Under the pieces are notes generated by a model. The model made no database searches. It was given only the letters and a program-made list of their open reading frames with translations, and was not told the origin of the DNA. 64,000 nucleotides of DNA from Cecembia calidifontis (lineage in GTDB: Bacteria > Bacteroidota > Bacteroidia > Cytophagales > Cyclobacteriaceae). The DNA is taken from assembly GCF_004216715.1 (NCBI RefSeq), contig NZ_SGXG01000001.1, forward strand, positions 4,902,501 through 4,966,500, in the 5' to 3' direction. This document shows positions 1 through 8,416 of this stretch, in pieces. The position numbers were made by a program, and so were the translations under genes. Positions within the stretch are counted from its first letter, which is position 1; each line of letters opens with the position of its first letter.

Positions 1-1116
1 TTTCAACCAGAAAACCTGAATAGATTTATAAAAGGTGGAACTGCGGCAGAGGCGATGATTCCTTCCTTCCCGAGCAAAACTTTCCCTAATCATTATACCA
101 TTGCCACCGGTATGAAGCCTGAAAACCACGGATTGGTGGACAATGCTTTTTATGACCCCTACAAGGATCAAGTGTATGTGATCAATAACAGGGAAATTGT
201 ACAGGATGGCTATTGGTATGGGGGTACCCCCCTATGGGTCTTGGCTGAGCAACAAGGCCTGACCACTGCCAGTTATTTCTTTGTGGGGACTGAAGCCCCT
301 GTAAAGGGAATACAGCCAACTTATTTTTACAACTATGACGGAAATATACCTAACCTAACCAGAATTTCGAAGGTTTTTGAGTGGTTGATACTGCCGGAAG
401 AGGAAAGACCCAGATTGATCACCTTATACTTTTCTGACATGGATGACATCGGCCATCGTTATGGACCTGATAATAATGAGCAACTGAGCATCAGACTACA
501 TCGCTTAGATCGAGAGCTTGGAGCACTTTTTGAAGGCTTAAAAAGTTTTGATTTGGACATCAATGTATTCATTGTTTCGGATCACGGGATGACCAATGTC
601 CCAAAGGTCAATCTCTTGAACCTGAACCATATTACAGATGGAATAGATGCCAAAGTCATAAATAATGGCGCATCTGCCCATCTTTATCTCAACAATCCTC
701 TTGAGATAGAGGAAGTTTATCTGAAACTCAACAGCAAAGAAGGCCCTTTCAAAACCGTAAAAGTCCGTGAAAGGGAATATTACAAAAATATTGAAACATA
801 CCGGCACAGAATGGGAGATCTCCTGATCCTTCCTGATTTGGGTTTTTACCTGGCCACCACCGTAGGAATGGTAGGCTACCAAAACCGGTCTGCCCTCTTC
901 AAAACAGAGGTGTTCGGAGAACACGGTTACAGTCCGGAGTACCGGGACATGCACGGAATTTTTTATGCAAACGGCCCAAGGATAAAAGAAGGTCTAAAGA
1001 TCCCAACCTTTCAAAATATCCATGTTTATCCTGTAATCTGTGAGATTTTGGGATTAAAAATTCCGGAAGGAATAGATGGCGAACTGGAAGTTTTAAAACC
1101 TATCCTCAAAAACTAA
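1..1116 (+). CDS. Ectonucleotide pyrophosphatase/phosphodiesterase (NPP family), 5' truncated
   Basis: The frame is open from base 1, and residues before the first Met already match the family, so the true start lies outside the window. NPP enzymes are alkaline-phosphatase-fold, two-zinc exported hydrolases of nucleotide or phosphodiester substrates. Visible motifs are the SKTFPNHY block with its Thr nucleophile, DMDDIGHRYGP and VSDHGM (zinc-binding Asp and His residues), and the late GEHGY His. The fold appears complete at the C-terminus. The stop codon overlaps the next start as TAATG, so the downstream globin gene is probably translationally coupled. The exact substrate cannot be read from sequence. 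Confidence 0.9.
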   Translation, partial: FQPENLNRFIKGGTAAEAMIPSFPSKTFPNHYTIATGMKPENHGLVDNAFYDPYKDQVYVINNREIVQDGYWYGGTPLWVLAEQQGLTTASYFFVGTEAPVKGIQPTYFYNYDGNIPNLTRISKVFEWLILPEEERPRLITLYFSDMDDIGHRYGPDNNEQLSIRLHRLDRELGALFEGLKSFDLDINVFIVSDHGMTNVPKVNLLNLNHITDGIDAKVINNGASAHLYLNNPLEIEEVYLKLNSKEGPFKTVKVREREYYKNIETYRHRMGDLLILPDLGFYLATTVGMVGYQNRSALFKTEVFGEHGYSPEYRDMHGIFYANGPRIKEGLKIPTFQNIHVYPVICEILGLKIPEGIDGELEVLKPILKN

Positions 1117-1517
1117 TGGAAGCTATCATTGAAATACAAAGCAGAAATGAAGTGTCCAGACTGGTACGTACTTTCTATGCCAAAGTCAGGAAAAATCCTA
1201 CACTGGGCCCCATATTCAATACCATTGTGCATGATTGGGAAGTCCACCTGGAAAGGTTAACGGATTTTTGGGAGATGGTTTTGCTTCATTCCGGTCCAGG
1301 TGCGGGAAAATTCAGCCCTGTTCCCGTCCACAGGGAAGTGGACGACAAAATGGATCATCAGGTCTCAGAATCCCACTTCAATACCTGGCTTGCTTTATGG
1401 TTTGACACCATTGACAGTCAATTCAAAGGCGAGGTGGCGGAATATGCCAAACAACATGCCCATAAAATGGCGCATATTCTATTTTTTAAAATTATGGAAG
1501 GAAGAATGGAAACCTAA
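1116..1517 (+). CDS. Group III truncated haemoglobin
   Basis: A 133-residue all-helical protein of the size and pattern of group III truncated globins. These are small haem proteins linked in other bacteria to oxygen, NO or peroxide chemistry in the cytoplasm. Visible are the N-terminal segment ending in a FYAKVRKNP block, the DFWEMVL segment, and the ESHFNTWLALWF segment holding the likely proximal His. It overlaps the preceding phosphodiesterase gene by one base (TAATG), which indicates coupling. It converges with the sugar transferase gene, with three bases between stops. No partner reductase is visible. Confidence 0.88.
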   Translation: MEAIIEIQSRNEVSRLVRTFYAKVRKNPTLGPIFNTIVHDWEVHLERLTDFWEMVLLHSGPGAGKFSPVPVHREVDDKMDHQVSESHFNTWLALWFDTIDSQFKGEVAEYAKQHAHKMAHILFFKIMEGRMET

Positions 1518-1520
1518 TAA

Positions 1521-2144
1521 TCAGGACGCTTTATTCCCTGTAAACTTGGGCATAACCGCTTCGTTTTCATGCCCTATACCTTCTCTTTTAAAGACTTTGG
1601 AAATGGTCAGCCATAATATTTTAAGGTCTAACCAAAAAGATCTGTTTTTTACATACCAGACATCCAGTTCAAATTTTTTATTCCAGCTAATGGCATTCCT
1701 ACCATTGACCTGTGCCCAACCGGTAATACCAGGTCTTACATTCATTCTGGTTTTTTGCTCATCGTTGTAAAGGGGAAGATATTCCATCAATAGAGGTCTT
1801 GGGCCTACCAAAGACATATCTCCTTTCAAGACATTGATCAGTTCAGGCAACTCATCCAAGCTGGTGGACCTCAGCCATAAACCAAATGGGGTTAATCTAA
1901 TTTCTTCAGGCAACAACTCCCCTTGGGAATTCCGCTCATCGGTCATAGTCCTAAACTTTAAAATCCGGAAAGGTTTACCAAGTTTTCCAGGTCTTTGCTG
2001 CGAAAAAAAAACAGGACTTCCCAATTTAATCGATACCAAAAGACCTACCACCAAAAGTATGGGGGAAAGCACCAATAATGCTACTAAAGAAACAGTAAAA
2101 TCGAAAAGCCTTTTCATTGATCGATCAAGGTTAGTTGAATTCAT
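1521..2144 (-). CDS. Small polyprenyl-phosphate phosphoglycosyltransferase (sugar transferase)
   Basis: About 207 residues, the size of the monotopic PglC-type enzymes that move a sugar-1-phosphate onto undecaprenyl phosphate to start a surface glycan. One hydrophobic segment lies near residues 16-37 after MKRLFDF. Then come the family signatures KFRTM, LDELPELINVLKGDM (containing the catalytic Asp-Glu pair), SLVGPRPLL and RPGITGWAQVNGRN. I start at the ATG at 2144; a TTG at 2156 in the same frame would add four residues. It lies 45 bp downstream of a DegT aminotransferase on the same strand. The pair looks like one end of an O-antigen or exopolysaccharide locus. Confidence 0.9.
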   Translation of the reverse strand: MNSTNLDRSMKRLFDFTVSLVALLVLSPILLVVGLLVSIKLGSPVFFSQQRPGKLGKPFRILKFRTMTDERNSQGELLPEEIRLTPFGLWLRSTSLDELPELINVLKGDMSLVGPRPLLMEYLPLYNDEQKTRMNVRPGITGWAQVNGRNAISWNKKFELDVWYVKNRSFWLDLKILWLTISKVFKREGIGHENEAVMPKFTGNKAS

Positions 2145-2189
2145 AAAAAAAACCAAAGCCTAAAAATTTATTTCTTTTCATTTTTAATC

Positions 2190-3296
2190 CTAAAAACCAT
2201 TGATTATTGCACAAACCTCCCGGATATCCTCCACCGAAAGACCTGGATCCAAAGGAAGACTCAGGACTTCCCGGTGAATTTGCTCGGTTACAGGGAAAGA
2301 AAGGCCCGAAAATTCGGGACAAGCTTCCTGAAGATGGGGAGGTACTGGATAATGAATTTGGGTTTGGACACCTTTACTCGATAGAAATTGCTTCAAAAGA
2401 TCCCTTTGGGAAGACCTGATGACAAAGAGATGCCAAACATGGGATTTGTTGTCCAGAACATGATCGATTTTCGGAAGAATAATATTTTCATGAAGGATAT
2501 TGTCCAGGTAACATGAAGCAAGTTGCCTTCTCCACTGATTCTCTTTATCCACGTATCGTAGTTTGACCTGCAGAAAAGCTGCCTGGATTTCATCCATTCG
2601 GCTGTTGAAGCCCTTTACTTTATTTTGGTATTTTTCCGAACTGCCATAGTTGGACAACATCCTGACCATTGAGGCCAATTCTCTATCATTGGTGGTAATA
2701 GCCCCCGCATCTCCAAGTGCCCCAAGATTTTTGGTAGGAAAAAAGCTAAAAGCTGCAGCATCTCCCAAAGCCCCGGTTTTTACTCCCTCCCACTCTGCCC
2801 CAAAAGCCTGGGCATTATCTTCAATTAGTTTAAGGCCGAATCTTTGGACCAGTTCCTTCATTTGATGATCCCAACAGACACGCCCATAGAGGTGAACCAA
2901 TACAATGGCTTTGGTCTTTGGGGTAATCTTGGGTTCTATTTGCTTAAAATCTAAATTGTAACTGGAAAGTGACGGTTCCACTAAAACGGGGACCAATCCT
3001 GCATGAAAAATACTCAGGATCGTTGCTATGTAAGTATTTGCAGGAACTATAACCTCATCTCCTTTATTAAACTCCCCCTTTTCGATATATGCCAAAAGGA
3101 TCAATCTCAGGGCATCCAAACCATTGCCTACCCCAAGTGCATAAGACACCCCAGTGTAAGCCGCTAAGGAATCCTCAAATTGCCTGACCCGGTCCCCAAA
3201 CAGATACCATCCTGAATCAATGACTTCATTAGCAGCCCTTTTGAGTTCTTCTGCATATCGTTTGTTGATACTTTGGAGATCTGAAAACTTTATCAT
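2190..3296 (-). CDS. DegT/DnrJ/EryC1-type PLP sugar aminotransferase
   Basis: About 368 residues, normal for the family, which transfers an amino group to a nucleotide-linked keto sugar. The PLP lysine lies in FFPTKNLGALGDAGA, and EDNAQAFGAEWEG is the preceding cofactor-binding block. The C-terminal IHYPVPPHLQEA motif is typical of enzymes making 3-amino-3,6-dideoxyhexoses (FdtB/QdtB type); that assignment is inference. I use the ATG at 3296 (MIKFSDLQ), because homologues commonly start there. In-frame ATG 3308 and TTG 3311 are alternatives. It sits just upstream of the initiating sugar transferase on the same strand, so its product may be part of the first sugars of a glycan. Confidence 0.9.
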   Translation of the reverse strand: MIKFSDLQSINKRYAEELKRAANEVIDSGWYLFGDRVRQFEDSLAAYTGVSYALGVGNGLDALRLILLAYIEKGEFNKGDEVIVPANTYIATILSIFHAGLVPVLVEPSLSSYNLDFKQIEPKITPKTKAIVLVHLYGRVCWDHQMKELVQRFGLKLIEDNAQAFGAEWEGVKTGALGDAAAFSFFPTKNLGALGDAGAITTNDRELASMVRMLSNYGSSEKYQNKVKGFNSRMDEIQAAFLQVKLRYVDKENQWRRQLASCYLDNILHENIILPKIDHVLDNKSHVWHLFVIRSSQRDLLKQFLSSKGVQTQIHYPVPPHLQEACPEFSGLSFPVTEQIHREVLSLPLDPGLSVEDIREVCAIINGF

Positions 3297-3392
3297 AAAA
3301 ATGTTCATCAAGAGCTTAAAAGTAAAAATATATGCTTACCTCATTTCTGAAAATTTGAATCTTTTATTTCTTGAACAAAATTCAGGGAAAAT

Positions 3393-4004
3393 CTAAACGG
3401 AAATCAACTTAAAGTGGAAATCTGTCTTTTCTTTGTTTGTATTGCAGATTTCTTTACGCAGGTGATAGATCGCTTCAAGGAGAGGGGCATTATCAAGTTG
3501 GCCTGCATCGATAGCCTTAAAACCAACCATTGATATCACTTGTTTAACAACGTTTTTTTCCGGTATATCCGGTCCACAGAAATAAGTCTCTTTTACCAAG
3601 CCCATGGGATCCGAATTAGGGTAATCCAAGCCTAAATTATTGAATGCCTTAAAAATTTTGGGAGAATCTATGATACTTTGGATAAAGGTTGTATTACAGG
3701 AAAAAACCCTATGATCGTCACTATTGGTACAGTCAAGGATAATTTTGTCTTTCAGGTCAATATTTGAAAGCTCCTCGAATAAAAGTTCCAAGTAGGTATT
3801 TTCAGCACAGATCATCAATATATTGGATGTCTCAATTACGTCCTTGAAACTTTTCACCTTATTGGATGACATATTGAGAATTTTCCACTCTATCTCTGTG
3901 GGGGTAAAGCCTTTTCTTACTCCATAGGCAATTTCCACTCCTCTGGAAGAAAGTGCTTTCCCTAAAGTCAGGGCCAATCGGGTTCCACCTAAAATACCTA
4001 TCAT
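3393..4004 (-). CDS. NAD(P)-binding oxidoreductase of the F420-dependent NADP reductase fold
   Basis: 203 residues opening with a Rossmann dinucleotide-binding loop (MIGILGGTRLALTLGKAL). A second strand ends in an Arg (YGVRKG), which hints at NADP preference. The following segments (ILMICAENTY, KIILDCTN, KAFNNLG) fit the coenzyme-F420 NADP oxidoreductase family domain. Bacteroidota are not known to use F420, so the real substrate is unknown. It lies about 100 bp upstream of the DegT gene on the same strand, with no clear sign that it belongs to the polysaccharide locus. Confidence 0.7.
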   Translation of the reverse strand: MIGILGGTRLALTLGKALSSRGVEIAYGVRKGFTPTEIEWKILNMSSNKVKSFKDVIETSNILMICAENTYLELLFEELSNIDLKDKIILDCTNSDDHRVFSCNTTFIQSIIDSPKIFKAFNNLGLDYPNSDPMGLVKETYFCGPDIPEKNVVKQVISMVGFKAIDAGQLDNAPLLEAIYHLRKEICNTNKEKTDFHFKLISV

Positions 4005-4143
4005 AATTTTGAATTGGGATTTCGGATTTCTGTAGTATGTAAGAGTTTAACTAGGGCGATCAAGTCAATTATAACAGAAATTCCAAAATAATCCACGGGA
4101 ATTTAAATAAAATCTACATAAAAGCAAAACATTATGGATTTAT

Positions 4144-4899
4144 CTAATTCAAAGCAAGTTTTTTGTTTTTCAGTGTGATAAAAACGCCTATGAGAAGACC
4201 TACCGAAAATAAAATTGCTGCATAAGCAACACCGGGATTCAAATTGATCTGTTTAAAAGCAATGGCCAAAAAAGCCCAAATCCCAACAAATGAAGGTATG
4301 GATAGATTTTTTTTGACTGAAAGAAAAGCATATATCATGGAAGCTACGAGCAGGATGAGGATAGTTATAAAAACTTCCTGACCTTTAAACCAAGCCAAAT
4401 CGTAAAACCAAACCGACACATTGACCACTGTAGCAACAATTATCCAACCAAAGTACACACTGATAGGAATACCAATAAAGATTTCACGTCGATCCTGTCT
4501 ATATCCCAACTTTAAACTTTTACCTAGAAGAAGCAGGGAAATCAATAGCCCGGTAATTATCAGTACAGACAATAAAAGCATCTCGTTGACCCAAACCACT
4601 ATCCAAAGCCCATTGAGCATATTGGAGACCGCAAACCAAAAAGAAGTCGGTTCAAGTGAACTGTTATTTCTTCCCTTAAAGAAACCTATCCATTGGTAAG
4701 TGATAAATCCCAAAAGCAACAAGTAAATCACCCCCCATATTGAAAAGGCATATCCTGCGGGCGTAATCAAGGTGTCGTACTGATTGCTGATTTCTCCTAC
4801 CGACTTTCTGCCACCTGCTCCAGAACCATACAAGTAATTCAGAAATAGAGTCCCAAAAAAAGTAAGTGTATTCAAGGCCAAAAGCAGGAAGTTTTTCAT
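4144..4899 (-). CDS. Tryptophan-rich multi-pass membrane protein (TspO/MBR-related)
   Basis: About 251 residues with seven or more hydrophobic segments and repeated Trp-rich stretches (AFSIWGVIYLLLL, SNMLNGLWIVVWVNE, YFGWIIVATVVNVSVWFYD). These resemble the tryptophan-rich sensory/TspO superfamily, though it is longer than classical TspO of about 160 residues. I chose the ATG at 4899 because upstream in-frame sequence is not membrane-like. Its start region faces the esterase gene on the other strand, so the two are divergently expressed from 4900-5020. Ligand and role are unknown. Confidence 0.6.
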   Translation of the reverse strand: MKNFLLLALNTLTFFGTLFLNYLYGSGAGGRKSVGEISNQYDTLITPAGYAFSIWGVIYLLLLGFITYQWIGFFKGRNNSSLEPTSFWFAVSNMLNGLWIVVWVNEMLLLSVLIITGLLISLLLLGKSLKLGYRQDRREIFIGIPISVYFGWIIVATVVNVSVWFYDLAWFKGQEVFITILILLVASMIYAFLSVKKNLSIPSFVGIWAFLAIAFKQINLNPGVAYAAILFSVGLLIGVFITLKNKKLALN

Positions 4900-5020
4900 G
4901 TCATACAGTTTTACATTAGCAAACAAGCAGGTACTTATTCCAAAATCTAACAAAAAAACCCGTCTTTTGAAAACTTTGTTTGTCCTCTTGGGATTTATAA
5001 AAATCAAACATCGGTACTTC

Positions 5021-5881
5021 TTGAAATCTGTGAAAAATACCTTCCTTCTTGTTTTGATCGTTTTGGCATTAACCTCCTGTTCAATTAAGGGAGTGAGCCG
5101 CTATAGAAATATTACTTATATCGAAGACCAACTTTTGGGAAAGCTTCCCGAAAAGAAACTCAATGTTTTTGCCCCAAAGAAATCTAATGGAGATAATGAG
5201 GTTTTGATTTTTATCCATGGTGGAAGTTGGAACTCGGGAAAAAAGGAAATCTATAATTTTTTAGGGAATAGATTTGCCAGGAAGGGAGTAGTTACTGTCA
5301 TCATTGACTACCCACTAAGCCCTGAATATCAGGTACATGATATGGCACTAGCCTCTGCGCAAGCGGTCAAATGGACCGCCCAAAACATTTTTAAATATGG
5401 AGGTAATCCGGGCAAAATATTCGTTTCCGGGCATTCTGCAGGAGGGCATCTGGCCAGCTTGATCACTGTCAGGGAAGAATACTTTGATACCCTCCACTTC
5501 AAAAATCCTATCAAAGGTGCAGTATTGATCGATGCGGCAGGCTTAGACATGAAATGGTTTCTGGAGCAGATGAATTATGAACCTGGGACAGAATATTTAG
5601 TAACATTTACAGATAGTCCTGAGGTATGGAAAGACACCTCCCCTATTTACTTTTTAGATGAAAATGATCCCCCTCTTTTGATTTTGATGGGAGAGAAAAC
5701 ACTTCCCGGAATCAAGTTAAGCACAGAGAGATTTTTAGAGAAGTACAAGGAACTCGTTCCAGAGCCAGATTTCCATGTTCAAAAAGGCAAAAAACATAAA
5801 CCCATGATTGTCCAATTTATCTATACGCGCAATAAGGTATATGATTGGATTTTAGTTTTTATGTCCCAAAAGATTTTATGA
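5021..5881 (+). CDS. Alpha/beta hydrolase (carboxylesterase-like), predicted lipoprotein
   Basis: An esterase of the hormone-sensitive-lipase/BD-FAE type. It shows the oxyanion motif HGGSW, the nucleophile elbow GHSAGG, and a late GKKHKP His. The N-terminus reads KNTFLLVLIVLALTSC, a signal peptide with an LTSC lipobox, so the enzyme is probably membrane-anchored. The upstream ATG at 4898 would put 41 unlikely residues before the signal and overlap the divergent gene, so I use the TTG at 5021; GTG at 5030 is also possible. Substrate is unknown. An 89-bp gap separates it from the amidohydrolase gene that follows on the same strand. Confidence 0.82.
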   Translation: MKSVKNTFLLVLIVLALTSCSIKGVSRYRNITYIEDQLLGKLPEKKLNVFAPKKSNGDNEVLIFIHGGSWNSGKKEIYNFLGNRFARKGVVTVIIDYPLSPEYQVHDMALASAQAVKWTAQNIFKYGGNPGKIFVSGHSAGGHLASLITVREEYFDTLHFKNPIKGAVLIDAAGLDMKWFLEQMNYEPGTEYLVTFTDSPEVWKDTSPIYFLDENDPPLLILMGEKTLPGIKLSTERFLEKYKELVPEPDFHVQKGKKHKPMIVQFIYTRNKVYDWILVFMSQKIL

Positions 5882-5970
5882 TTTAGATACAAATAGATGA
5901 GAAGAATTTTGAAAAAATAGGATAATTAAGCTCATTTCCTTATTTTGTGTAAGGAAAAATTTCTTCTTTT

Positions 5971-7305
5971 ATGTTTTCACTTAGATCTATTGCTATCTTA
6001 ATTTTTACATGCCTTTTTCTGCCTCTCTATGCTCAAATCCAAGAAAGCGGAAGCATCCTATTCGAAAACGTCCGGGTCTTTGATGGAAAGTCCAAGGACC
6101 TATCCGGACCAGTGAATGTTTGGATTGAAGGAAATAAAATCAGGAGTATCAGTACTGCTCCGATTCCAACAGCGAGTGGGATGACCAAAATTCAAGGTAA
6201 TGGAAAAACCCTGATGCCCGGACTGATCGATGTACACGTACACATGGCTTTCGGGTCCCTAACGATGAGGGAAATGATGTCTCCCATGCTTTCTGAGGGA
6301 GTGATTATGGAAAAAGTGGGAGTAGGTGCTGAAAAGATGTTAATGCGGGGATTCACATCTGTGAGGGATGCGGGTGGACCAATTTTTCCTCTTAAAATGG
6401 GAGTTGATTCTGGTAAAATAAAAGGTCCAAGGATTTGGCCATCAGGAGCTACTATCTCTCAGACAGCAGGACATGGCGATTTCCGTACTCCTGAAGAGCA
6501 GTCTAGAAGGTTTTTCGGAGAGCCCTCTAGGGCTGAAAGGTTCAACGCTACCTTCATTGCAGATGGACGGGACGAGGTCTTGACTGCTGTGAGGGAAAAC
6601 CTCCGCTTTGGAGCCAGTCAGATCAAATTGATGGCAGGCGGGGGAACCTCTTCTGCGTATGATCCAGTAGATGTAACCCAATATACTTTTGATGAAATGC
6701 GGGCGGCAGTAGAAGCAGCGGAAGATTGGGGTACCTATGTCATGGTACATGCCTACACGCCAAGAGCTGTACAAAGAGCGATCAAAGCCGGAGTCAAATG
6801 CGTAGAACATGGACAGATGTTGGATGAAAAGACCTTGAGGTTGATGAAAAGAAAAGGTATTTGGCTGAGCACTCAAAATCTGAGAGAAAGCACACCTAAT
6901 ATGGATCCACAAAGGGTTGAAAAACGAAAACCGGTGATTGAAGGTCAGGCCAAACTCTGGCCTATGGTACAAAAGATGAAACTCAAGATCGCCTGGGGTA
7001 CAGATTTCCTTTTCGAACCTGAGCTCAACGAACAGCAGAATGCCTATATTCTCCTATTACAGCAATGGTTTACCAATGCCGAAATCCTAAAAATGGTCAC
7101 CCATGACAATGCCGAATTGCTGCAGCTTTCGGGACTAAGAAGTCCCTATCCCGGCAAATTGGGTGTGGTGGAAGAGGGTGCTTTGGCAGATTTGATTTTG
7201 GTGGATGGGAATCCATTAGCTGACCTTTCACTTATTGCCAATCCCGCAGAGAAGTTTGTGGTGATCATGAAAGATGGAAAGGTGTATAAGAATATGGTGG
7301 AATAA
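5971..7305 (+). CDS. Secreted amidohydrolase (imidazolonepropionase / Xaa-Pro dipeptidase-like)
   Basis: 444 residues with a cleavable signal peptide (hydrophobic core, then PLYAQ). The metal-dependent amidohydrolase fold is shown by the HxH pair in GLIDVHVHMAFG, His in MVHAYTP and in VEHGQ, and the late Asp in WGTDFLFEP. The composite beta-sandwich closes at the C-terminus (GKLGVVEEGALADLILVDGNPL). Relatives hydrolyse cyclic amides or proline dipeptides in the periplasm; the substrate here is inferred only from family. The gene stands alone, with no shared operon visible. Confidence 0.88.
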   Translation: MFSLRSIAILIFTCLFLPLYAQIQESGSILFENVRVFDGKSKDLSGPVNVWIEGNKIRSISTAPIPTASGMTKIQGNGKTLMPGLIDVHVHMAFGSLTMREMMSPMLSEGVIMEKVGVGAEKMLMRGFTSVRDAGGPIFPLKMGVDSGKIKGPRIWPSGATISQTAGHGDFRTPEEQSRRFFGEPSRAERFNATFIADGRDEVLTAVRENLRFGASQIKLMAGGGTSSAYDPVDVTQYTFDEMRAAVEAAEDWGTYVMVHAYTPRAVQRAIKAGVKCVEHGQMLDEKTLRLMKRKGIWLSTQNLRESTPNMDPQRVEKRKPVIEGQAKLWPMVQKMKLKIAWGTDFLFEPELNEQQNAYILLLQQWFTNAEILKMVTHDNAELLQLSGLRSPYPGKLGVVEEGALADLILVDGNPLADLSLIANPAEKFVVIMKDGKVYKNMVE

Positions 7306-7362
7306 TTTTTTTGAAGCAGGAAAAAGTAAGAATTAAGCTAATCAAACTGAGTTTGCATGATT

Positions 7363-7824
7363 TTACACAGTTCTGATCAGTCTTTTGTCCAGTGGCAAAG
7401 GATAAACCCTGAATTTGATCAAGTTGAATTTTGGAGAGAGAGGATTGATGACATAGTTAAAAGAACTTGGATCCACAACTGAAGGCACAGCAAAGGACAG
7501 TAGGCCAGACTGCAATAGTCCGGTGCCATAATTCATCGAAGATTTTGTAGCAGGTATCAAATTCCATCCAACAGGAAGTTCGTCTATTGATGGGGTGAAA
7601 ATATGTGCTTCAGGCAAGCTGATTTCCATCACAGAATAGTTGACGTATCTGTCAGAGGCAAACAATTCCGGATCAATGGTAAGTCTTTCAAGCAAGGAAG
7701 AGGCTATGCTTGCCCCAGCATAGAGTGCAGGATGACCTGGCAGGTTCCATCGGCCACCAAAGCGCTTGGCTCCTTCACCGCTGTCATCACAGCATTGGGT
7801 AAGGGCTATTCTATAGACTTTCAT
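7363..7824 (-). CDS. RES-domain toxin of a type II toxin-antitoxin pair
   Basis: 153 residues, typical of RES toxins. Characterised members deplete NAD+, with an ADP-ribosyltransferase-like fold. The signature is visible: an early Arg in VYRI, GGRWNLPGHPALYAGASIASSLLE (Arg, Tyr, Ser and Glu of the RES site), and the late Ser-containing segments. The start is five bases after the stop of the Xre-like antitoxin gene, the usual antitoxin-first order. No truncation is seen, so the toxin is probably intact and held by its antitoxin. Confidence 0.88.
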   Translation of the reverse strand: MKVYRIALTQCCDDSGEGAKRFGGRWNLPGHPALYAGASIASSLLERLTIDPELFASDRYVNYSVMEISLPEAHIFTPSIDELPVGWNLIPATKSSMNYGTGLLQSGLLSFAVPSVVDPSSFNYVINPLSPKFNLIKFRVYPLPLDKRLIRTV

Positions 7825-7829
7825 GCAAC

Positions 7830-8294
7830 TTAGATGGCTATTCCGTGCTGCAAGCGCATGATCTCTGATTTTAGGATATTCAGTCCCTCCGATACATCGA
7901 TCAAGTCAAGTGGCCTACAGTTACCTATGGAAAAAAGGGGGCGTTCCATCCACCTTCTGAAGCCTTCCAGTCCAAAATAGGCGATACCTATTGCATAAAG
8001 CTCTGCCAGCTCAAACATCTTTTCGGATTGGATAGTATCAAATACTTCCTTTCGTTGGATGGTCTTGGATGAAATGCCCAAGGCTGCGGCAAGGGTATTG
8101 TAATCCAAACCGGTTACAGCTTTCAAACTTTCGAAGGCATCCTTTCCAAGCCCTACACGGAACGTCTCTACTCTGCTTAATGGTTCGTCAAAGTGGCCCT
8201 TTTCCATATTAAGAATGGAGTCTACAGAGAAGGCAGCTTTTCCGTATGATGATGCCACTGCGGGTTCACTTACTTTGGAGTCTTTCTTTGACAT
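7830..8294 (-). CDS. Xre/MbcA/ParS-type antitoxin of the RES toxin
   Basis: 154 residues. The central part (VTGLDYNTLAAALGISSKTIQRKE) is the helix-turn-helix region of Xre-like antitoxins. The C-terminus (YFGLEGFRRWMERPLFSIGNCRPLDLI) is the DUF2384 toxin-binding domain. It would neutralise the downstream RES protein and autoregulate the operon from 8295-8416. An imperfect inverted repeat at 8383-8405 in that interval may be an operator. The first 45 residues are poorly conserved-looking and may be disordered. Confidence 0.88.
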   Translation of the reverse strand: MSKKDSKVSEPAVASSYGKAAFSVDSILNMEKGHFDEPLSRVETFRVGLGKDAFESLKAVTGLDYNTLAAALGISSKTIQRKEVFDTIQSEKMFELAELYAIGIAYFGLEGFRRWMERPLFSIGNCRPLDLIDVSEGLNILKSEIMRLQHGIAI

Positions 8295-8370
8295 GCGGAT
8301 CCTTGGAAATTTGTCTCCTAAGATAACGAAAAATGTCCAAAAATGATTTAGTTTTCATTCGTTTTTTTTG

Positions 8371-8416
8371 GTTGGTGATTTTGGTTCAAGGCCTAGTCTT
8401 GGACCATCAACCACCC
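8371..8416. repeat. Large imperfect inverted repeat between dnaE-like gene and antitoxin
   Basis: Inner arms GGTTCAAG (8383-8390) and CTTGGACC (8398-8405) match at seven of eight positions around a 7-nt loop. Outer arms GGTTGGTGAT (8371-8380) and ATCAACCACC (8407-8416) match at eight of ten. There is no T tract on either side, so it is not a standard intrinsic terminator. It starts right after the polymerase stop codon and lies upstream of the antitoxin, so it could be a folding 3' end or a toxin-antitoxin operator. Confidence 0.45.

Noticed and set aside
1300..1770. 156-codon plus-strand frame
   Set aside because: It overlaps the globin gene in another frame and then runs antisense to the sugar transferase gene; no motif and no start context.
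4898..5020. ATG at 4898 as the start of the esterase
   Set aside because: It would overlap the divergent membrane-protein start and put 41 non-family residues before a clean lipoprotein signal.
5908..5947. TTTG and TTATTTTG as the amidohydrolase promoter
   Set aside because: The spacer is 28 bp, outside the usual range, and the second box has a mismatch.
6442..6972. 176-codon minus-strand frame
   Set aside because: Antisense to the amidohydrolase; its composition (Cys, His and Phe rich) is typical of a shadow frame.
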